Positions 21,005 to 31,010 of a stretch of DNA of 64,000 bases are shown in pieces (the stretch's first letter is position 1; each line of letters begins with the position of its first letter). The stretch covers positions 2,150,001 through 2,214,000 of the forward strand of contig NC_088943.1 in the NCBI RefSeq assembly GCF_033473495.1. The letters run 5' to 3'. The translations under genes and the position numbers were made by a program. The notes beneath the pieces were generated by a model. It was not told the origin of the DNA, searched no databases, and was given only the letters and a program-made list of their open reading frames with translations. This DNA is from Cercospora beticola (taxonomy: Eukaryota > Ascomycota > Dothideomycetes > Mycosphaerellales > Mycosphaerellaceae).

Positions 21005-22840
21005 TTATACCACAACACCGCCACTATCAAACTGTCTCGGCTCGCCCGCAGCTTCGAACGTGCCGTTGCTAAGACGGCGCAGACATTGGGCTGAGCTCCC
21101 TCCCGGAGCCACCCAAGTAACATTACTTCCGAGAGAAGCCAAGTACGCCACAGTCTGATTGTCGTACGCATATTCAAATGACACTTGATTGGGCACAAGT
21201 TGGTCATGCAGGCGAGGAGCGGCCAGAGACTCCGCAGATGTCGCATTCTTGTCAAGTACATTCCACAAATTCTGCACAGTTGCGGTGAGAATTCTCGAGC
21301 CTCCAGCCGCTGCTGTGACGAAGTAGAGGGTACCGTTGGAGTGCTCGACAATGGTGGGCGTGATGCTGGACAGAGGGCGCTTCCCAGGTGCAACGTAGTT
21401 GGCAGGGCTGGCGATGAAGCCGAAAGCATTGCTTTGACCGGGGACGGAGAAATCGTTCATTTCGTTGTTGGCGATGATGCCGGTTTCGGGGATCAAGACC
21501 TTTGAGCCGAAAAGGAGATTGATAGTCGAAGTCAGGGCAATGGCCAATCCGTCGGCATCAGCAGTCGTCACGGCGGAGGTACCGGGCGTCTCAAGTGACT
21601 CCAGTCCGGAAGGATCGTAATATGATGTGTTGAACGTCTGAAGAGGGCTGATCTTGGCTTGCACTTCGGAAACGACCGCCTCGCTGAGAATTTCTTCTTG
21701 ATACTGGTCAAGGCCTTCGACGAAAAGAGGGTCGCCCAGATTGGCGCGTTGGCCGTATCCGAAACGGAGAGCTTCATTGAAGATGTGGGTACTTTCGTTG
21801 ACAGCTGACGCCCAGCCAATGTTTTTGTAGCCCTCGATGATCTTCATGATGGACATGGCGATGGTGCCAGACGACGGAGCGCTGCAACTGTGGATGTTGA
21901 AGTCTCTGTAGGCAATGGAGGCTGGCTTGCGAATGGCGACTGTGTAGTTCTTCAGGTCCTCCAGAGTCATGTTGCCACCAGTCGCTCGGGTATGATTAAT
22001 CCACGTCTGTGCGATGGGACCAGAGTAAAAGGCATCGGGGCCATGCTCAGCGATGGTCTCAAGCGTGGCTGCATATCTCTTGCGAGTGATGGTGTCGCCC
22101 AGCCCAAGACGCGTGCCGTTGGGCGCGAAGTCGATCGCCCAGTTGGGATCGTCTACCAAAAAGTTGCCAACAACATCTTCGGCAGAGGCGACAGCGGAGT
22201 CCATGTACTTAACGAGGTCTTTGCCGACGACGAAGCCATCTCTGGCAATCTTGACGCTTGGCAGGACCAAGTCTTTCCACGGCAGCTTGCCATAGTTCTC
22301 ATGCAGGTGCTGCAAGCCACGCAACTCTCCCGGCACTCCACTCGCCAGGCCGCCGTACAAGCTGGCGTCGGTGTTGTTGTTGTTGTACATGTCCTGAAAG
22401 GCGGCAGCGGGAGCGGTCTCTCGGAAGTCGATGAACTCGTAGCTGCCATTTTTCGAGCGGACGAGCATGAAGCCTCCACCTCCAATGCCACTGAATTGAT
22501 TAGCACGCCGTTCTGGTTGATGGTGAACTTCGTGCACTCCTTCCTCACCTGTGGTACATCCCGATCACCCCCACACATAGCACCGTAGCGACCTGCAGTG
22601 GCAATCAGCTTCGGCGCATCGAGCCAGCACAAGCTCATCAGCACTTGCCATGGAATCTGCAGCATTGCCGCCCTTCTTCAGGATCTGAGCTCCGACCTCC
22701 GAGCATTCCTTGGACTCGCTGGCGACGGCGCCCAGCTTGTTGCCGTCCGCATCATCGCACGGCTCGCTCTGCGCAGTCGGAATGGCAGAACACAGCTGCG
22801 AGAGCAGGAAGGGCGACAACAACAGACCGGTGAGCTTCAT
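21005..22840 (-). CDS. Gamma-glutamyltranspeptidase
   Basis: Secreted or vacuolar enzyme that cleaves the gamma-glutamyl bond of glutathione and its conjugates. Exons 22840-22649, 22592-22549 and 22490-21005 give 573 aa. The first intron has a GC donor (ATG|GCAAGT), required to produce GNAADSM-VATVLCVGVIGMYHS-GIGGGGF, the conserved core. A signal peptide (LTGLLLSPFLLSQLCSAIPT) is present. The autoprocessing site is the Thr of PGTSAVTTADADG, followed by LTSTINLLFGSKV; MNDFS, PLSSITPTIV and AAGGSRI are the substrate-site segments. At the position after GTS, where fungal and animal enzymes usually have His, this protein has Ala. Several NxS/T sequons fit a secretory glycoprotein. It is divergent from the ABCC transporter. 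Confidence 0.95.
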
Positions 22841-23513
22841 GGCGAGCAGGTGTCTGCCAGGAAGGCGGCCGGGTGGTGCGAAGGAGGAGGTGCCCAGTAT
22901 ATAAGACTAACTACTGCAGTCCGGCGGAGAATTTGGCGACTGCTAGTCTAGCGCTGCTGCTGTGTTATATCGCACCGCGATCAGCTCATCAGCGTGGGCC
23001 GGGAGATCACCATTGACACATTTCTTTTGACGGGCGAGACTAGTTAGCACCTACATGTCGCCATTGCCACTCCTCGTCACTCGCCGACGCGCTTTCTGCC
23101 CTGGCCGTGCAGAGGGCTTAGCGGCGGCCAGGGCACGCGAGGCTATGGGCGTGGTGCCAGCCAAGCTACTCCAAGCATCACAAAACGAGCAAGAGCATTT
23201 TTAATTGTCCCTCCGTCACCTTATCGCTGGAGCAGCTTGATGAGAAGGAAAGAGGAGCCCCGGCCCCGGCGACCGCTGATAGCCTTCCGCATCGCTTGGG
23301 GCGGCCCGAGCAGCCTCGGAGCTCGGAGTTCATCTGCCGTTCTTTGCTCCTTCCAGCTGAAGGATTGCAGCAACAACACAGAGACAATGTCTTCCGACAC
23401 GCGTCTGCCGCCCGTCAACATGTCTTCTTCCACGTCCGCACCACTCGGTCGTGAGCTGAACACGACGACACAACGCTCACCTGTGAATCAAGCGCAACGA
23501 AAGGCATGCAACA
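22841..23513. promoter_or_regulatory. Divergent promoter, gamma-glutamyltranspeptidase and ABCC transporter
   Basis: 673 bp between two divergent start codons. A TATATAA element lies 58-64 bp from the transpeptidase ATG. On the + strand the leader contains ATGs, including a 50-codon uORF at 23387-23539 that overlaps the transporter start. I do not see an exact Yap1 site (TTACTAA). Confidence 0.65.
22898..22904 (-). promoter_or_regulatory. TATA box for gamma-glutamyltranspeptidase
   Basis: TTATATA on the minus strand, about 60 bp before the ATG, at a sensible distance for a short 5' leader. Assigned by position and sequence only. Confidence 0.5.
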
Positions 23514-26500
23514 ATGGCGCAGTGCCCCCTTCAGGCTGACAATGTGCTGGGGCCGGTCGTCACACAGGGATGCCGTGCCAACTTCGACTTCACCCTGCTA
23601 TTCGAGGAATCAATCTTATCCATCCTGCCCGCGACCTTTTTACTTTTCCTAGTCCCGCTTAGGGCTTCGACCCTCCAACGCCAAGGAGTCAAGGTGCTAC
23701 GGACTACATCTCTGCTATTCAAACAGGTTGCCATCGTGTTGCTGGCATGCGCGCAGCTGGCCATCCTGGTGGGGTGGAGCTTGCAACCATTACAACGAAC
23801 GAATGCATCTGTTCCCGCTGCAGCCGTGTCGTTTCTTGCTTCCCTCGCACTCTTGTACCTGTCTTCACTTGAGCATGCGAAGACGATCCGCCCGAGCAGC
23901 ATCATCAACTTCTGGATCCTGGTTTCATTGCTCCTTGATCTGCCACAAGCCAGGACGCTATGGCTTCGACCAGGTTCGAGGATCGTGCCTGTCACATTCT
24001 CCATCAGTCTCGTGGCAAAAGTCCTCATCCTATATTTGGAAGCCAGGAACAAGAAGAGATCAATCTTTCCACAATATCGGTTTCTCGCTCCGGAGGCGTT
24101 GGTCAATCTGTACAGTCAGGTCTCACTATGGTGGATCAACCCCATGTTTTGGACTGGGTACCGGAGCTTCCTATCCATTGACAGCTTGTATGATATCGAT
24201 GAGGGTTTGAGCTCGACCAGCGCTGAAGCCACGTTCGCTCGACACTGGTTGAGACGATCAGGAGAACGCAGGTGGGACTTGGTTTGGGCGTTGGTGCATT
24301 CCGTCAAATGGACATTGATAGGGCTCGTTGTTCCTCGACTCTGTCTCAGCGCACTCAAGCTCTGTCAGCCCCTGCTTATTGCGAGAATCACGAGTCTTCT
24401 GCGCGAAGGACTCAATGATGGCAACAGAAATGATGCCAACGGACTCATTGCTGCTGCTGCATTGATCTACGTCGGAGTGGCCGTCACCACGGCACTGTAT
24501 CAACGCCATCTACACCGCATGATCACCAAGATTCGTGGAAGCGTCGTCAGTGCAGTCTATGGGAAGACCATGCGCCTCGACGATGCACAACTCTCGGATA
24601 ATGCGGCACTGACGCTCGTCACAGCAGACATCAATCGAATCTGCGGCTCCCTCCAAACCATCGACGACCTCTTTGCCACACCAATCGAAATCGCTGTCGC
24701 AATCTACCTCCTCGAGCGGCAAATTGGCGTATCTTGCGTGGCGCCTGTCGCGTTGGCCGTCGGTGTCAGCCTTCTCAGCTTCATCAGTTCGAACACAGCG
24801 ATTCCAATGCAGAAAGCATGGCTGGCTGCAGTCTCTGCGAGGGTTGCATATACATCTTCCGTCCTCGGTGCTCCCAAAGTCTTCAAGATGCTCGGGTTGA
24901 CGGATTACTTCATCGACAAGATTCAAGCATTACGAGTGCATGAATTGGCCGAGTACGCAAGTTATCGGAAGTACGTGACATGGCGCAACATTTATAGTGC
25001 TGTACCACAGAGATTTGCTCCTCCGCTCACACTAATGATGTTCGTGCTCATTGAAGGACGACAGGCTCTGGACCCAACATCAGCGTTCACTGCACTGGCT
25101 CTCGTAGCATTGGTGACTGCGCCTATCCAGGAAATGATTCATGCGGTGCCACAGCTGCAGACCGCCTTGGCTAGTCTCGATCGTGTGCAGAGTTTCCTGT
25201 ATTTAAACGACAAGGGCGACTTGCCTGCTACTGCCGATCAGCATGTGGGCTCTGATGAAGACTCTGCTGCATTCGAGCTGTTCCATCTGTCAGGGAAAGC
25301 AGGCTCTGGACCAGCGAAGCCGCTGATGCAGCTCATCAATGCCTCCGTCGCCATAGACGGGAAGGCGATCCTGCAACTTATCAGCATGTCTGTAATGCCC
25401 GGCACTCTGACTGTGATTGTCGGTCCTGTGGGCAGCGGAAAGTCCATCCTACTCAAAACGCTTTTTGGTGAATTGCGACTCTCGGCCGGCACTCGTGCGT
25501 TCGAATCGGATGCGGCATTCGGATATTGCTCTCAGGAGCCTTGGCTGCCAAACGATTCAATTCGTAACATCATCTTGGGACAGTCAGATCACGACGACCA
25601 ATGGTTCGACTCAGTCATTGAAGCCTGTGCGCTGCCATCCGACATACGGTCTCTACCGGCACGCGAGCACACTCTGGTAGGAGCCAAGGGAGTTTCATTG
25701 AGTGGTGGGCAGCGACAGCGAGTCGCATTGGCTCGCGCGCTTTATTCCAGAAAGTCAATCCTTGTGGTGGATGATGTCTTTAGTGGGCTTGACACAAACA
25801 CTTCGCGACAGGTGTTCGCCCGAGTCTTTGGCGGCCGCGGACTTTGCAAGGCTCATTCCATCAGTGTTGTTCTTGCGACTCACTCTCAACGCTATCTCCC
25901 GGAAGCAGATCACATCATTGCCCTCAAAGCGGGGACAGTAGTGGAGCAGGGCACTTTTCAAGACCTGGTCGTCATCGATGGCTACATTCACAGCCTGGCT
26001 CTTACAGACAATCCGGAGGAAGAAGATGATACCGACGTCACGGCGGCGAAGAAGAACGTTGCAGCTCAGGCCACGGAACCTGCTGCTGTCGATAAAATCA
26101 CGATCTTGCAACAAGACCTGGCTCGCAAGACTGGCGACATCACGGTCTACAAGTACTATCTCCAGTCGATTGGCTTGAAATTTTGCCTCGTTCTCGGCAT
26201 TACCATCGTCGGGTTCGCCATCGGAGAGAAGGCGCCCGACCTTTGGTTCCGCTTCTGGTCTCAGGCAGAGGCAGCCGGCAACCGGTCAATCCCCCTCGCT
26301 GTCTGGATCACAATCGCCTTTCTGTTCGCTTTAATCTTCATTGGATCTGCTGGGACACACATCTGGGTCATGCTCGTTCATGCGGTTCCAAAAAGTTCTG
26401 CTCAACTACACAAACAGTTGCTTGACGCTGTCATGCACGCTCCTTACAATTTCTTCGTGAAGACTGACCCCGGAGTGACGCTGAATCGCTTTTCAAATGA

Positions 26501-27845
26501 CATGTCCATCATCGAAGGCGAGCTGGCGGGCGCCTTTATGCAGTTCACAGATGGTGCCGCGGCAGCTATCGCTGGTGCTGCCCTGATCGTGGCTGGAGCG
26601 ACGTACGCCGCAGCGGCGATGCCTTTCGTGATGGCGGTGCTTTACGTGATTCAGAAGATCTACCTGCGCACATCTCGCCAGATGAGATTCCTGGAGCTGG
26701 AGTCCCAAGCGCCACTTCTCACGCACGTTACCGAGACCTTGGCTGGAGTCACGACTATTCGAGCATTTGGCTGGCAGCATGAGATGCACCAAAAATGTCT
26801 CACACTGCTTGACAAATCTCTTCAGGCATACTTTCTGCAGCTGTGCATACAGCGATGGCTCAACTTTGTTCTTGCGCTTGTGACAGCTGCTGTGGCAGTC
26901 GTTGTGGTGTCCATAGCATTGACCATCCCTGAGACATCGAGCGCTGGGGCCATTGGTGTCTCGCTGCTTGGCATCTTAAACTTCAGTTGGTACCTCTCGT
27001 TTGTCATCAATGCCTGGACAGCTCTCGAGACTTCTCTCGGCGCCATAGCACGCTGCAAGAACTTCGAAGCGAGCACTGCATCGGAGGACTTACCGGGCGA
27101 AAGTCGATCTCCTCCTTCTGACTGGCCATTCGCTGGCGCAGTAGAGATCAAGAGCATCACTGCAGCTTACAGTGACGATGTCAAAGTCCTACAAGGGATA
27201 TCGTTGTCGATTACTGCAGGAGAGAAAATTGGTGTTTGCGGACGCAGTGGCAGTGGCAAGAGTTCTTTGCTATTGACATTGCTGCGGCTGCTTGACACTT
27301 CTTCTGGCAGCATTGAAATCGATGGCTTCGATCTGGCATCCCTGCCACGCCAGGCCACCAGAGCTGCATTAACCGCCCTGCCTCAAGAAACGGTCGTCTT
27401 TCCGGGCAGTATTCTGGCCAATCTCGACCCTTTGGGCATCAGTAGCGCTGCTGAAGTCGAGCACGCGCTGCAGAGCGTAGGCATAGATCTCATCACTGAG
27501 CGAGGCGGCCTCGAGGCCCACATGGGGGATCTTCGCTTATCGCAGGGACAACTCCAGCTTTTCGCAATCGCACGAGCACTGTTGCGGAAGTCCAAGCTAC
27601 TGATCGTGGACGAAATGTCCAGTGCCGTTGACGCGGCGACAGAACGAAGGATGATTGAAGTGATCATGCGAGACTTTGCAGACAGTACTGTCATCGCCGT
27701 TGCGCATCGCCTGAAATCCATTGCTGCCTTCGACAGGATTGTGGTCATCGAGAACGGAAGGATTGTCGAAGTCGGTGCTCCCTCCGAACTGCTTGCAAAG
27801 TCTGGAGGTATGTTTCGGTCAATGTGGTCCCGATCTGCATTGTAA
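23514..27845 (+). CDS. ABC transporter, ABCC (MRP/SUR-like) full transporter
   Basis: 1443-aa membrane exporter, one uninterrupted exon. The N-terminus (FDFTLLFEESILSILPATF) and about five hydrophobic helices to residue 190 form the extra TMD0 of the ABCC class, then TMD1-NBD1-TMD2-NBD2. NBD1: Walker A GPVGSGKS (about 637), Q-loop FGYCSQEPWL, signature LSGGQRQRVALARAL, Walker B ILVVDDVFSGLD. NBD2: Walker A GRSGSGKS (about 1242), signature LSQGQLQLFAIARALL, Walker B LLIVDEMSSAVD, H-loop IAVAHR. NBD1 has Asp where NBD2 has the catalytic Glu, the normal ABCC asymmetry. Substrate unknown; family members export glutathione conjugates, fungal metabolites or drugs. The head-to-head transpeptidase supports a glutathione-linked role, as inference. 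Confidence 0.95.
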   Translation: MAQCPLQADNVLGPVVTQGCRANFDFTLLFEESILSILPATFLLFLVPLRASTLQRQGVKVLRTTSLLFKQVAIVLLACAQLAILVGWSLQPLQRTNASVPAAAVSFLASLALLYLSSLEHAKTIRPSSIINFWILVSLLLDLPQARTLWLRPGSRIVPVTFSISLVAKVLILYLEARNKKRSIFPQYRFLAPEALVNLYSQVSLWWINPMFWTGYRSFLSIDSLYDIDEGLSSTSAEATFARHWLRRSGERRWDLVWALVHSVKWTLIGLVVPRLCLSALKLCQPLLIARITSLLREGLNDGNRNDANGLIAAAALIYVGVAVTTALYQRHLHRMITKIRGSVVSAVYGKTMRLDDAQLSDNAALTLVTADINRICGSLQTIDDLFATPIEIAVAIYLLERQIGVSCVAPVALAVGVSLLSFISSNTAIPMQKAWLAAVSARVAYTSSVLGAPKVFKMLGLTDYFIDKIQALRVHELAEYASYRKYVTWRNIYSAVPQRFAPPLTLMMFVLIEGRQALDPTSAFTALALVALVTAPIQEMIHAVPQLQTALASLDRVQSFLYLNDKGDLPATADQHVGSDEDSAAFELFHLSGKAGSGPAKPLMQLINASVAIDGKAILQLISMSVMPGTLTVIVGPVGSGKSILLKTLFGELRLSAGTRAFESDAAFGYCSQEPWLPNDSIRNIILGQSDHDDQWFDSVIEACALPSDIRSLPAREHTLVGAKGVSLSGGQRQRVALARALYSRKSILVVDDVFSGLDTNTSRQVFARVFGGRGLCKAHSISVVLATHSQRYLPEADHIIALKAGTVVEQGTFQDLVVIDGYIHSLALTDNPEEEDDTDVTAAKKNVAAQATEPAAVDKITILQQDLARKTGDITVYKYYLQSIGLKFCLVLGITIVGFAIGEKAPDLWFRFWSQAEAAGNRSIPLAVWITIAFLFALIFIGSAGTHIWVMLVHAVPKSSAQLHKQLLDAVMHAPYNFFVKTDPGVTLNRFSNDMSIIEGELAGAFMQFTDGAAAAIAGAALIVAGATYAAAAMPFVMAVLYVIQKIYLRTSRQMRFLELESQAPLLTHVTETLAGVTTIRAFGWQHEMHQKCLTLLDKSLQAYFLQLCIQRWLNFVLALVTAAVAVVVVSIALTIPETSSAGAIGVSLLGILNFSWYLSFVINAWTALETSLGAIARCKNFEASTASEDLPGESRSPPSDWPFAGAVEIKSITAAYSDDVKVLQGISLSITAGEKIGVCGRSGSGKSSLLLTLLRLLDTSSGSIEIDGFDLASLPRQATRAALTALPQETVVFPGSILANLDPLGISSAAEVEHALQSVGIDLITERGGLEAHMGDLRLSQGQLQLFAIARALLRKSKLLIVDEMSSAVDAATERRMIEVIMRDFADSTVIAVAHRLKSIAAFDRIVVIENGRIVEVGAPSELLAKSGGMFRSMWSRSAL

Positions 27846-28156
27846 ATCCGAGCAAGTCACGCTTCTCCATGTTGAATATTGAAGGCGGTTCTATCGGCAT
27901 ATTGATAGGTCTCGCCGTGTCGGTGTGACACTAAGATCAGGCGACGCCGGTCCAGACTCTGCTTATACGACACGCACCCCTGTCACAACATGCTCGGCTC
28001 AAGGATATCCATGGCTAGCTTGCCATGCATGGTTCCCGACGCTCACAGGTGTTGCTCCTGCAACTTACACCTCGCGATTCTCTCCGAACAGAATCTGTCA
28101 AAGTGTCTGTTACCGATCAAACCTGCATCCTGCGCGCCAGCTCATCGCCATATCCT
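27846..28156. other. Intergenic, ABCC to hypothetical protein
   Basis: 311 bp; no separate gene seen. The following gene's frame is open back to an ATG at 28025, so part of this may be coding. Confidence 0.4.
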
Positions 28157-28720
28157 ATGTCAACCACCAAGACAATAGAACTGCCTCTCGGCAACACCAC
28201 CGCGAAATGCACGATTGAAATTCCGGATACGAGCGATGATCCGCCTGCTCCGGAAGCTGTTGTGGACTTCACATATCAAGCTGTTGCTTGGATAGTGAAG
28301 ATTGCTGCAGAAATGAATACCACGGCTCCCGCCACCAGTCCACAGAGATCGAGCATTAGGCAAGTACGAGACATCCACGAGCTCAGTGCGTGCTGCCACC
28401 CATCGAGGACGAGACCTGACGAGGCGGCGATGCAGCTCATCGGCGTCAAGCGAGAGAGGCAGCCTGATTGTGTCGACATCAACGACGGATCTGCGGATCG
28501 ACAATCTGAAGCTGGAACAGTCGTGAAACGACCCAAGTTCGCGATGCGACACGACAGTTTCTGGAATGGAGCTTCTGTACCTGAGGTTCCAATGTCGGAT
28601 GACAGTGGGTTCTACGAGGGTGGTGATTGCTCGCAACCGGCGGAGAGTCTGCCACCCTCGCCGCCAAGATCTCCTGGCTTGTTATCAAGATCACGTTCTT
28701 GCCCGCTGCTGGCATCGTGA
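28157..28720 (+). CDS. Hypothetical protein, 187 aa
   Basis: Not recognised. Begins MSTTKTIELPLGNTTAKCTI; an upstream in-frame ATG at 28025 would add 44 residues with a less natural composition. One short hydrophobic segment (VDFTYQAVAWIVKIAAEM), a basic PVVKRPK-like element (VVKRPKFAMRHDSFW) that could be nuclear targeting, and a C-terminus rich in Ser/Pro (SLPPSPPRSPGLLSRSRS), suggesting SR-like phosphorylation. Small regulatory proteins with this composition are common in fungi; no function is assigned. Confidence 0.5.
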   Translation: MSTTKTIELPLGNTTAKCTIEIPDTSDDPPAPEAVVDFTYQAVAWIVKIAAEMNTTAPATSPQRSSIRQVRDIHELSACCHPSRTRPDEAAMQLIGVKRERQPDCVDINDGSADRQSEAGTVVKRPKFAMRHDSFWNGASVPEVPMSDDSGFYEGGDCSQPAESLPPSPPRSPGLLSRSRSCPLLAS

Positions 28721-29673
28721 AAGCGGCAGCCGTCGCGGAGAATGGAGGAAAACGAGTGGGATACACCATGGCCACTGGGCCATGACCAATGAGGAACTGC
28801 AGCGAAGTGTCATGCGACGTACTTGCAGTACAGCTGCAGCTACTACACCTTGGTCCCTCTGGTCTGGCTGCAGCGGCCGCTCCAGCACAGCGTTTCCATC
28901 ATGCCATTCACAATACGGCATTGGTAGAGGACCTCGACGATGCTTCTGAGCGCCCGTGCTACCGGCTACCCCGCCCGGTCCACCAAGAAGCTGTGCGTCA
29001 CACGAATCATGATCACACTGCTGATGGCCACGCTGGTCCGTCGTGCCATACGGACTGAGGCTGTGCAGGTTAAGTGCTTCTCAAATGAGCGTATGAAGAG
29101 CCAGACAGCGAGCTGCTCCACCATGGCTCCTCGTCAAACAGATCCGCTTCGTTTCGCAAATCGTTTCGGCGACGGCGTGCTCCGCGGGACATGCGACGTA
29201 ATGACAATCTGATCAATCATGCGCTGGATCAATTTTGCCGCGCCAACTGGCTCCCCTCTATAGCCAGCGTCCAACATGCAAGGACACCGATGCTGGTCCA
29301 CGATCTTGCAAACAGGTAGATTTGCTTTCGCCCCAAGTTGTCTGGTGAAGGTGCTAATGGCTATAGGTTCATCTCCAATCGCGAAGATCAGATGCATTGA
29401 AGCTTGGAACCAGGTCGCATCGCTTCGATCTCGGTGTCGACTTACTGACACGCGGCCATTGGATGTATGACACAATACCCTATGCCCTCGGGGTCGAGGA
29501 AGGTACTGTTTAAACAGATAGACACGATACCATATGTCTCAGGCTGCAGCCTCAATGCACCATGCCCCATGGCACCAACGTCCACGCGCCACCTGTGACT
29601 CGATACAGTCACAGCTACTTGCACTTGATCTACACCATCACTTCCAACCCATCTCGGTCAGCGATTCTCTCTC
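28721..29673. other. Intergenic, between two hypothetical proteins
   Basis: 953 bp with several sub-100-codon frames on both strands, none recognisable. No repeats or RNA gene seen. Confidence 0.4.
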
Positions 29674-30432
29674 ATGGCGGCCTCTTTGTCTCACGCTGCA
29701 ACTCCATTGACCATGCTCGCTCCCTTCGAAGCCTCTCGAGATCCAATGGGCCTCTCCGCTCACAACTACCTGATACAGCCTCAGTATACCCGCCACCTCT
29801 CCAACGTCTCCCAGCCCGCCGATCTCCAGGGTGGGGATCACGCTTCCGATCCGGCCGATGGAGAGCGACCTGCCTCCATGATGTTGATGTACCGCGATGA
29901 CCTGCGTCAGTCTCCTCTAAAAACGAACGACGACGCCCGAAACCTCGTGTCTTCCAATTCCTATCATGTCAAAGCAAGTGACAAAGACCTAGAAGAAGCG
30001 GAGGTCGAGTCCATAATCCACGATATCGTAACAGGGCCATCGTCACCAGATCCGACAGAAAACAACAGCAGATTCTGGAGCAGTCCCTCCCTCCCCATCG
30101 ACGAAGCAGAGCTCTGGGGTCACGAACAAGCCTCCATGTCTGCTACTGGTGCCGAAGAGCAGACGGTATATGTACCTCTCACCGCTTCCCGCAGACCAGC
30201 AGCCCAGAGAAAAGATCTAGGAGAAGGACTTGATTGGAATAAGATTTTGTTGCGGTCAAGGTCAGAGAGCAACCTGGTGTTTCTGAAGAGCCGAGATCGA
30301 TCGAGATTCTGCGAGAAGGTGTTGATGCTGGAGGGGAACAGGGAGGATGCAGAAAAGTGGAGAGAGCAAGGGAACATTGCAGAACTAGATTTGTTATGGC
30401 CACCGAAAGCTAAGATACTATTGGGAGGATGA
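29674..30432 (+). CDS. Hypothetical protein, 252 aa
   Basis: Not recognised. One open exon from an ATG in good context (CTCATGGCG). Mostly hydrophilic and probably disordered to residue 170, with an acidic stretch KDLEEAEVESIIHDIV. The C-terminal 75 residues look folded and charged: LDWNKILLRSRSESNLVFLK, RFCEKVLMLEGNREDAEKW, then a Trp-Pro end (LLWPPKAKILLGG). No membrane helix or signal peptide. Function unknown. Confidence 0.6.
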   Translation: MAASLSHAATPLTMLAPFEASRDPMGLSAHNYLIQPQYTRHLSNVSQPADLQGGDHASDPADGERPASMMLMYRDDLRQSPLKTNDDARNLVSSNSYHVKASDKDLEEAEVESIIHDIVTGPSSPDPTENNSRFWSSPSLPIDEAELWGHEQASMSATGAEEQTVYVPLTASRRPAAQRKDLGEGLDWNKILLRSRSESNLVFLKSRDRSRFCEKVLMLEGNREDAEKWREQGNIAELDLLWPPKAKILLGG

Positions 30433-31010
30433 GGCATTGGCCTGGAAGGTTTGAAGTTGGAGGAGAGCGGGATAGTCCAACGGGAGAGCTGCACATCGAA
30501 ATGCCTGATGGAAGAACGCGATGTGGTGCGGTATTGGCACATTGAAAGCAGCCAGATCAGATAGCATTGTGATTTCGGAATGAAGCGATTCACCCGTTCA
30601 CTTTGTGCGACATTATCGGCGCAGTGAAAAGTGAAGCCTGAGGCGTGAAAGTCGGAGCTTTTGACTCGCTTTCCGACAGGCAGGCGCTGGTGACGTTGTT
30701 GCGTGCTCGCAGTCACTTTTCCCGCACGCCGCTTCCTGCACTATCTCTCGAACGCATCACGCGTCGCCGCGCCTGCACAACAATCTCCTCCTGCTCCTGT
30801 GTTTGCGTGCTTGCTACTACAACAACTGTCAGTCGCTTTACATCGCGCCTGTGCAATCACTTCGACCCACCACCGACGCTCCGAGCGCCCGTCGCCCCCG
30901 CCAATCGTACCCAACTTCACCAACTTTCCTCAGACACGCCGCCCATACGCCTTTGTCCAGGGACATAACACGAGTACCCTTAGCGTGCCAGGCGGGCAGC
31001 TGGCTGCAGG
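30433..31010. other. Intergenic, upstream of UBX gene
   Basis: Promoter/leader region of the UBX gene, C- and CT-rich from about 30700. No gene recognised. Confidence 0.5.

Noticed and set aside
20467..21429. 320-codon minus-strand frame spanning the protoglobin tail and the transpeptidase 3' end
   Set aside because: It is antisense to the protoglobin tail and out of frame with the transpeptidase; no motif or plausible start.
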